The position numbers were made by a program, and so were the translations under genes. Of a stretch of DNA of 38,312 bases, positions 32,882-38,312 are shown one piece after another. This DNA is from Bryobacterales bacterium (GTDB lineage: Bacteria > Acidobacteriota > Terriglobia > Bryobacterales > Bryobacteraceae). Under the pieces are notes generated by a model. It ran no database searches. It saw nothing but the letters and a program-made list of their open reading frames with translations, and was not told the origin of the DNA. The stretch spans positions 1-38,312 of the forward strand of contig PMOK01000316.1 in NCBI GenBank assembly GCA_003162425.1, given 5' to 3'. Position 1 is the stretch's first letter. Each line of letters begins with the position of its first letter.

Positions 32882-32899
32882 CTATAGAGATTAGGTAGA
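32857..32899. promoter_or_regulatory. Nested palindromic operator over the -10 region
   Basis: An outer perfect 11-bp inverted repeat (TCTACCTAATC at 32857-32867, GATTAGGTAGA at 32889-32899) surrounds and overlaps an inner perfect 18-bp palindrome, TAATCTCTATAGAGATTA (32876-32893). The inner palindrome covers the predicted -10 and start point, a typical repressor position. The regulator is not identified. Confidence 0.65.
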
Positions 32900-32993
32900 T
32901 TAGATGCCAACCTCTTTCCAAACCGCGATTTGTCCCTGTTGTCGCTGACTCAATCGCTAAGTATCTCAATTCATAGCACCATAAGGAGGGAAC

Positions 32994-35900
32994 GTGACAT
33001 TCACCGGGAAAGCAGCTTTGATTGGGTTCGTTTTGCTGGGCTTGACGGCTCATGGGTGGGGGCAGGTAGTAGGAGCCTCGGTGTCGGGCACAGTGCGGGA
33101 CGCGACTGGTGCTGGATTGCCGGAAGTGGCCGTGACCATCCGGAATCTCGAAACCGGCGCCGTGCGCAAACTGATAAGCGACGAGGGCGGGCGTTATGTG
33201 GCGCGATCGATCGCGGTGGGACCGTACGAGGTCCGCGCAGAGAAGGAAGGCTTCAGTTCACAGGTGAGGACTGGAATCGACCTGGTGGTTGGCCAAAGCA
33301 CAACGGTGGATATTACCTTGCCGGTGGGAGAGCTGCGAGAGTCGGTGACCGTGGTGGAAGCGCCATCGCCCGTGTCGCTTTCCACCCAGCAGACCGATGG
33401 CCTGGTGAACGAACGGCAGGTGAAGGAACTGCCGCTGAACGGACGCAGCTATGACGAGTTGTTGACTTTGAATTCGGGGGTTGTCAACTACACTTCAGAG
33501 CGATCGGGTGGGACGGGGACGTCGAATTCGTCGGTGGGCAACATGTTCGCGGTATTCGGGCACCGGCCGCAGGACAATCTGTTCCTGCTGAATGGCATTG
33601 AATATACGGGCGCTTCACTGATCAATATCACGCCGGGCGGCGCGAGCGGGCAGTTGCTGGGAGTGGATGCGGTGCGGGAGTTCAACATCGTGTCGAACAC
33701 TTATGGCGCGGAGTACGGCAAGCGGCCCGGCGGGCAAGTTAGCATTGTCACCGCATCGGGGAGCAATCAGCTGCACGGGACGTTATACGAGTTCCTGCGA
33801 AACGACGATCTGGACGCGCGCAACTTTTTCGATCATGGCTCGATTCCGCAATTTCAACGCAACGAATTTGGCGGCGCGCTGGGAGGGCCGATTCAAAAGG
33901 ACAAGACTTTTGTGTTCGCGAATTATGAGGGATTCCGGCAGCATTTGGGTTTGAGCGATGTGACGCTGGTTCCGGACAACGCAGCCCGGGCAACCGCGAT
34001 TCCGAGCGTCAAACCGCTGCTCGCCTTGTGGCCGGTACAGAACGGGCCGGAACTGGGAGGCGGGATCGCGGAGGCGTTCAGCCATCCACTGCAGACCATT
34101 CGCGAAGACTTCGGGACGGCGCGGCTCGATCACATCTTCTCCGACAAGGACACGATGTTCGCGGTGTATACGGTGGACGATAGCGCCGACAACACGCCCA
34201 CCGTGAATCCGCTGAGCGGAGTGGTGGAAAGCCTGCGGGAGCAGGTAGTGAGTCTGCAGGAGCAGCACGTATTTTCGCCGACGCTGCTGAATACGGCCCG
34301 GGTGGGTTTTTCGCGAGCCAGCTATTTCTTTACTGGAACCACGCCGGTGGACATACCCGGATGGGTGGTGGGCGATCCCATCGGAGCGATTGTGATCGGC
34401 GGCGGCACGGCTTCGAATGGCGCGTCACAGATCAGCCTGGCAGGCACCAACAACGGCAGCAATCTGACATCGGCGCGCAATTTATTTACCTACGACGATC
34501 ATGTGGCTTTTACGCACGGAATTCATCAGTTCGAAGCGGGCGCGTGGGTGCAGCGTATTCAGGCCAACGACAACCTGGCTCAATCGCAATACGGTCAGGC
34601 GTCATTTGGAAGTCTGGCGAGTTTCTTGGCAGGCAAGATCTCGACGTTTTCCGTAGTCCCGAATCCAACGCCGGTGGGCTGGCGAACGGTGGAGGGCGCC
34701 GGATTCGTGCAGGACAACATGAAACTGCGGCCGAACCTGGAACTGCGCGTGGGATTCCGGTTTGAATCGACCGATGGCTGGAATGAGTCGCATGGACGGG
34801 CATCGAACTACCTATTCGCGGGTGGCATTATTCAAACCCAGCCCCAGATTGGTGACTCGGTGTTCACCGTAAACCGCGCGAAGTTCTTGCCGGAGCCACG
34901 CGTGGCGCTGGCGTGGGATCCATTTGGAAAGGGGAAGACGGTGATCCGGACCGGTTTTGGGATCTATCGTTCCTTGCTGGATAATCTCGACTATCGTCTG
35001 GATCAGACTGCTCCTTATAACGCAGTGCAGTCGCTCAAGAACATTTCGCTGAAGGGTTTGCAGATTGTTCCCGGCGCTCAGTTGCCGGCAGGCGCGCTGA
35101 TTTCACCAAGTGGAGTTCAACCAGACGCTTTCACGCCGACGGTTTTGTCTTATACCTTCAAAATCGAGCAACAGCTTGCATCGAACACCTCGCTCGGGGT
35201 TGGATACGTAGGGTCGCACGGCTATCACGAGATGTTGTCCGCGGATGTGAACGAGCCGGCTCCGACGATACTGCCATCAGGCACGGTCTACTATCCGAAG
35301 GGCGCGCCGTTCGTGAATCCGAAGCTGGCGAATACCACGACCTGGTTATCGGAAGGAGTGAGCTCGTATAACGGACTGGAAGTGGATTTCAATCAGCGAT
35401 TCAGCCACGGGTTCCAGTTGCGCGGAGTTTACACATACTCGAAAAATCTGGACGATGGGACAGCGTTGAACAGCAGCGTTGGCGTGAATGCTCCGGGGTT
35501 CGTTATGTTTCCGCTGGATACGCGCCTGGATTGGGGCCGCGCGACCACGGACGTGCGGAATCTGGCGGCGATTAATGGATCGTACGAGCTTCCGATTGGC
35601 AAAGGGACAACCGGCTGGCGCGAAAAGCTGACGCGCGGCTGGACGGTGAGCGGGATCGGAACCCTGCAGTCGGGTTTCCCGTTTACGCCGCAATTGGGAT
35701 TCAATCCGTCCAACAACGGCGACAGCCGGAACCCGGTGCGGCCTTCCTGGAATTCAGCGTTCACTGGGCCGGTGATTCTGGGCAGTCCGAATCAATATTT
35801 CAATCCCAACGCGTTTATTGTGCCGGTGGCTGGTACGTATGGAAACGTTGGCCGAGACACTTTAACTGGGCCTGGTTTGGCCGAGCTGGATTTGTCGGTG

Positions 35901-36104
35901 TTGAAGAACACGCGGGTATCGGAGAGAGTGAACTTGCAGTTCCGGGCGGAGTTTTTCAATATTCTGAACCACGCGAACTTCGCTACGCCGAACCCGGTGG
36001 TGTTTTCTTCAGCGTCTACCACGCCGTCTCCGACAGCCGGGGTGATTTCGTCCACAGCTTCGACATCCAGGCAGATTCAGTTCGGATTGAAGCTGCTGTT
36101 TTAG
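32994..36104 (+). CDS. TonB-dependent receptor with carboxypeptidase-regulatory-like N-terminal domain (Oar-like)
   Basis: A 1036-aa outer-membrane protein. Signal peptide (AALIGFVLLGLTAHGWG), then a carboxypeptidase-regulatory-like Ig domain (about 27-110: SGTVRDATGAGLPEVAVTIRNLETG), a plug (about 120-235: ERQVKELPLNGRSYDELLTLNSG) and a 22-strand-type barrel ending in an outer-membrane C-terminal Phe (QIQFGLKLLF). This acidobacterial type probably imports oligosaccharides or similar large ligands. The start is GTG, with AAGGAGGG just upstream. No SusD-like partner is present. An operator-like palindrome lies in its promoter. Confidence 0.92.
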   Translation: MTFTGKAALIGFVLLGLTAHGWGQVVGASVSGTVRDATGAGLPEVAVTIRNLETGAVRKLISDEGGRYVARSIAVGPYEVRAEKEGFSSQVRTGIDLVVGQSTTVDITLPVGELRESVTVVEAPSPVSLSTQQTDGLVNERQVKELPLNGRSYDELLTLNSGVVNYTSERSGGTGTSNSSVGNMFAVFGHRPQDNLFLLNGIEYTGASLINITPGGASGQLLGVDAVREFNIVSNTYGAEYGKRPGGQVSIVTASGSNQLHGTLYEFLRNDDLDARNFFDHGSIPQFQRNEFGGALGGPIQKDKTFVFANYEGFRQHLGLSDVTLVPDNAARATAIPSVKPLLALWPVQNGPELGGGIAEAFSHPLQTIREDFGTARLDHIFSDKDTMFAVYTVDDSADNTPTVNPLSGVVESLREQVVSLQEQHVFSPTLLNTARVGFSRASYFFTGTTPVDIPGWVVGDPIGAIVIGGGTASNGASQISLAGTNNGSNLTSARNLFTYDDHVAFTHGIHQFEAGAWVQRIQANDNLAQSQYGQASFGSLASFLAGKISTFSVVPNPTPVGWRTVEGAGFVQDNMKLRPNLELRVGFRFESTDGWNESHGRASNYLFAGGIIQTQPQIGDSVFTVNRAKFLPEPRVALAWDPFGKGKTVIRTGFGIYRSLLDNLDYRLDQTAPYNAVQSLKNISLKGLQIVPGAQLPAGALISPSGVQPDAFTPTVLSYTFKIEQQLASNTSLGVGYVGSHGYHEMLSADVNEPAPTILPSGTVYYPKGAPFVNPKLANTTTWLSEGVSSYNGLEVDFNQRFSHGFQLRGVYTYSKNLDDGTALNSSVGVNAPGFVMFPLDTRLDWGRATTDVRNLAAINGSYELPIGKGTTGWREKLTRGWTVSGIGTLQSGFPFTPQLGFNPSNNGDSRNPVRPSWNSAFTGPVILGSPNQYFNPNAFIVPVAGTYGNVGRDTLTGPGLAELDLSVLKNTRVSERVNLQFRAEFFNILNHANFATPNPVVFSSASTTPSPTAGVISSTASTSRQIQFGLKLLF

Positions 36105-36121
36105 TCTTCCTGCTTTTGTAC

Positions 36122-36150
36122 TTGACCCGGCTGCGGCCGGGCCGTACAAT
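36122..36150 (+). promoter_or_regulatory. Near-consensus sigma70 promoter for the ArsR operon
   Basis: TTGACC (36122-36127, 5/6), exactly 17 bp, TACAAT (36145-36150, 5/6). Transcription should start near 36155-36158, where the predicted TTG start codon of the ArsR gene lies, so the mRNA would be leaderless or nearly so. Confidence 0.7.
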
Positions 36151-36157
36151 TAACAGG

Positions 36158-36505
36158 TTGGTTAACAATCAAAGGCAGATTACCGCGATCTTCGCGGCTC
36201 TCGCCGATCCCACGCGGCGCGGCATCCTACTGCGTCTTTCTAGCAGCGGAGAGAGTCCCGTTACCGCATTAGCCAGGCCATTCCGTATCTCGCCGCCGGC
36301 CATTTCCAGGCATCTGCGCGTCCTGGAGCGCGCCCGGCTGATACACCGCCGCCGCGATGGGCGGGAGCACCTGATCCGCGCCCGATCCAAAGGGTTGAAA
36401 GACGCCCAGCAATGGATGGCTCAGTGCGTGGCTGGCTGGGAGTTCAGTTTCGATACCCTCGACAGCTTGCTCAGAGCACAGCAGCGAAAGGGAAAGAAGC
36501 CATGA
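36158..36505 (+). CDS. ArsR-family winged-helix transcriptional regulator
   Basis: A 115-aa regulator: IFAALADPTRRGILLRLSSSGESPVTALARPFRISPPAISRHLRVLERARLIHRRRDGREHLI (read in segments) is the standard ArsR winged helix, with recognition helix SPPAISRHLRVLE. There are no Cys ligands, so it is not a classic metal sensor; this subtype is commonly encoded with AHSA1/SRPBCC proteins, as here. I chose TTG at 36158 because the upstream in-frame region (from 36116) contains the promoter. It overlaps the next gene by ATGA. Confidence 0.88.
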   Translation: MVNNQRQITAIFAALADPTRRGILLRLSSSGESPVTALARPFRISPPAISRHLRVLERARLIHRRRDGREHLIRARSKGLKDAQQWMAQCVAGWEFSFDTLDSLLRAQQRKGKKP

Positions 36506-36934
36506 AATCCCTCCAGATTATCCGTCTTTTCGACGCGCCGCGGAAGCTTGTCTTCAGTTGGTGGACGGAAGGGGAGAAGATGCAGCAGTGGTCCGGCTGC
36601 AAGGAAGCAACACGCTGCGAGATCCAGATGGATTTTCGCGTGGGCGGCGGTTTCACGCAAAACAATGCAGATCGGCGGGAAGGGCCAGTTTACGATTACA
36701 GCCAAGTACGACGAGATCGTGGAACCGAAAAAAATCGTTTACCAGGCCGATCTTGGCTTCGGTGTAACGCGGGTGCTGGTTGAGTTCTTCGAGCAAGGCG
36801 ATCGGACAAAAGTGGTTCTGACACAGGAAGGATTCCCGGATGATTTCCTCTCGCAAACGGTATCGCACGGCACCACCGAATCGTTAGACAAGCTTGAATC
36901 GATTTTGGCCAGGGAAGCGCAGGTGAGGCAATGA
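36502..36934 (+). pseudogene. AHSA1/SRPBCC-family protein, single-base frame break
   Basis: The N-terminus (MKSLQIIRLFDAPRKLVFSWWTEGEKMQQW, DFRVGGGFTQ) reads in one frame, and the rest (MQIGGKGQFTITAKYDEIVEPKKIVYQ, RVLVEFFEQGDRTKVVLTQEGF, TESLDKLESIL) in the next. The two together make one ordinary AHSA1-like protein of about 144 aa, a ligand-binding START-fold partner of the ArsR regulator. The break falls at about 36657-36666, in a run GCAAAACAATG, where removing one base restores the frame. It overlaps both neighbours by ATGA, so the operon layout is otherwise intact. Confidence 0.85.
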
Positions 36935-37230
36935 ACTACTCGCGCATCATTCTGGCTGGGCTGGGCGCCACAGTCGCGTACTTCGCCATCGGGGGCCTAT
37001 CTTTCGCCCTGGTTCCTCAGCTTGGCGACGAATTCCGCAAATACCCCGCCATCTACCGAACTCAGGAAGGAATCGTGCTCATCGGAATTTTCGCCGTTTG
37101 CGCATTCGTCCTGCACAACTACGTGAACTTGAAAATTGGGCTGACACTGACGCTCCAGCAAGCGGCGGCTTACTTCATCGAGTGGACGGTGGTGGGGATC
37201 CTGATTGGCGTGATCTATAAGCCGAAGTGA
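36931..37230 (+). CDS. Small membrane protein of the ArsR operon
   Basis: A 99-aa protein with about three hydrophobic helices: IILAGLGATVAYFAIGGLSFAL, GIVLIGIFAVCAFVLHNYV and AAAYFIEWTVVGILIGVIY. I do not recognise the family. It starts within the AHSA1 stop (ATGA) and its TGA overlaps the next GTG (GTGA), so it belongs to the four-gene operon. Nothing in it suggests an enzyme. Confidence 0.78.
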   Translation: MNYSRIILAGLGATVAYFAIGGLSFALVPQLGDEFRKYPAIYRTQEGIVLIGIFAVCAFVLHNYVNLKIGLTLTLQQAAAYFIEWTVVGILIGVIYKPK

Positions 37231-37601
37231 GCGCTATGAGCTCCCCGAAAAAGAACAACATCCCGGCGGACAAGTTGGAGCTGTACGAAAAGTTGGTAGC
37301 GACCAATCCGAAGATCGAACGGAAAGGCGCCGCCAATCCTTACACATCGCTGAATGGCCATATGTTCACGTATCTGAATCCGGCTGGTTCGTTGGCGCTC
37401 CGGCTGCGCGCGGAGGAACGGGAGAAGTTCCTGAAGAAATACAAGACCACGCTGTTTGAGGCGTATGGCGCCGTCATGAAGGAATATGTAACCGTTCCCG
37501 ACAGCTTGCTAAAAAACACGAAAGAACTGGCGAACTACTTCGCGCTGAGCTATCAATATGTGGGAAGCCTGAAGCCAAAGCCTTCCCAGAAGAAGAGCTG
37601 A
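37227..37601 (+). CDS. TfoX/Sxy N-terminal-like domain protein
   Basis: A 124-aa protein. The central part GHMFTYLNPAGSLALRLRAEEREKFLKKY and FEAYGAVMKEYVTVPDSLL (in segments) follows the TfoX-N pattern (MF..., LRL..., MKEYV.VP) seen in many small stand-alone proteins of unknown role. No DNA-uptake genes are nearby. The C-terminus is Lys-rich. GTG at 37227 overlaps the upstream stop; ATG at 37236 is an alternative. It is the last gene of the ArsR operon. Confidence 0.7.
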   Translation: MSAMSSPKKNNIPADKLELYEKLVATNPKIERKGAANPYTSLNGHMFTYLNPAGSLALRLRAEEREKFLKKYKTTLFEAYGAVMKEYVTVPDSLLKNTKELANYFALSYQYVGSLKPKPSQKKS

Positions 37602-37615
37602 CCGGAACATTTGAT

Positions 37616-38136
37616 CTATCTTTCGCTGTACTCTGTGAAAACGAAGCCGTGATCCTTGCGCGGGATATGGCATGAGAAGCAGGCGTTCCTGGCCGCGCTA
37701 TCAAGTTGATCCTCCCGGGAGGCGCATCATAGCTTCCAAATCCCCAGCCTCCGGTAGAGGCATAGCGCTGGCTGTCCTTCACCATGACGCCGACCAGCCG
37801 ACGCTCGCCTTCTTTCCCGCCGCCCGAAGCGGAGCCCAATATTTCCAGGAGTTCTTCGGCGATGACGGCGCCATCGGGGTAAACGCCCGCTCGAAGGCCG
37901 GTCATCGCCTTCTCGTTGGCGTAGAAGTTGAAGATCCCCGCCGTGCATGGTTTCTCGCAGGGGCGTTTCCAAAATCCGGGGAGCTTGGGAGGGATCAGAC
38001 TGCTGTGGAGATATGTCCAATGACGGTACCCCTCGGGATACGGGACGGCTTGATCATCAGCCCCGCGCGCACAGAAACATCCGGCGAATGCGAGGGCAAC
38101 AATTGCCAGAGCGGGCAGTCCGGCGGTCAGTATCAT
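37616..38136 (-). pseudogene. Cytochrome P460-family protein, frameshifted before the haem motif
   Basis: Signal peptide (ILTAGLPALAIVALAFAGC), then YRHWTYLHSSLIPP, GIFNFYANEKAMTG, YPDGAVIAEELLEI and GGWGFGSYDA, as in cytochrome P460-like haem proteins. The rest of the protein, including the haem-binding motif CFSCH and HGFVFTEYSER before a stop at 37616-37618, reads in a different frame. The break is at about 37714-37723, in a CCTCCCGGGAGG stretch. In the uncorrected frame the protein lacks any CxxCH and runs on over the TfoX-like gene. I placed the start at 38136; a longer frame upstream would overlap the tRNA. Confidence 0.82.
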
Positions 38137-38243
38137 CGCCTTCCTGCAATAGGCGAAGCGCGCAGATTTCGCCGATTTCGAGCAGATTCCGACGGCTTCG
38201 GCTCCGGCCGGCGAGATTGCGCGGGGAGCGAAGCAGGTCGCGA

Positions 38244-38312
<69 letters not shown>

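Overview
The window looks like a piece of an acidobacterial chromosome from the Solibacter/Bryobacter side (Bryobacterales). Several lineage markers support this: a TIGR03437-type secreted protein, two ADOP-type (MacB/FtsX-fold) permeases of about 815 aa, a carboxypeptidase-regulatory-domain TonB-dependent receptor, a Ser/Thr kinase with TPR-like tail next to a TIGR02999-like sigma factor, a PEP-CTERM protein, a Tat-exported Gfo/Idh/MocA oxidoreductase, and many intergenic palindromic repeats. GC is high and coding density is high. Taxonomy is inferred from gene content, not from a marker-gene search.

Layout. 1-5.3 kb (all minus): small CxxC protein, YCII/DGPF protein and its ECF42-type sigma factor (damaged), DinB protein, exported methyltransferase, secreted GH39-like glycosidase with an F5/8C domain. 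5.4-9.0 kb (plus): FUSC-family membrane protein and ADOP permease 1. 9.0-11.2 kb (minus): ruvA, ruvB, folK. 11.2-16.8 kb (minus): ADOP permease 2, then a compact Tad-type cluster of two TadE-like pseudopilins and a TadG-like VWA protein. 17.1-22.9 kb (plus): rsmE, Gfo/Idh/MocA oxidoreductase, DinB protein, a tandem pair of thymidylate-kinase-like proteins, an AXE1-like secreted esterase. 22.8-32.8 kb (minus): PEP-CTERM protein, two paralogous small exported proteins, ECF sigma factor, Ser/Thr kinase, Asp/Pro-rich beta-propeller protein, TIGR03437 protein, class I methyltransferase. 33.0-37.6 kb (plus): TonB-dependent receptor, then an ArsR / AHSA1 / membrane protein / TfoX-like operon with overlapping codons. 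The right edge holds a frameshifted cytochrome P460 gene and a 5'-truncated tRNA-Ile(CAU), both minus.

Three themes stand out. (1) Three genes (ECF42 sigma, AHSA1, cytochrome P460) carry frame breaks with clear homologous sequence continuing in another frame; the sigma gene also has an exact 15-bp duplication and apparently in-frame deletions in its C-terminal extension. (2) Gene boundaries are full of short-period structure: heptanucleotide arrays, one octanucleotide array inside a coding start, paired-hairpin palindromes and a large 31-bp-arm inverted repeat. (3) Candidate control elements can be read directly: an operator-like palindrome over a sigma70-like promoter before the TonB receptor, a strong promoter implying a leaderless ArsR mRNA, and a shared 25-bp element upstream of both the tad cluster and ADOP permease 2. 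The best candidate for new biology is the tandem thymidylate-kinase-like pair, in which the second member has lost the Walker A lysine. No CRISPR array, insertion sequence or prophage was seen.
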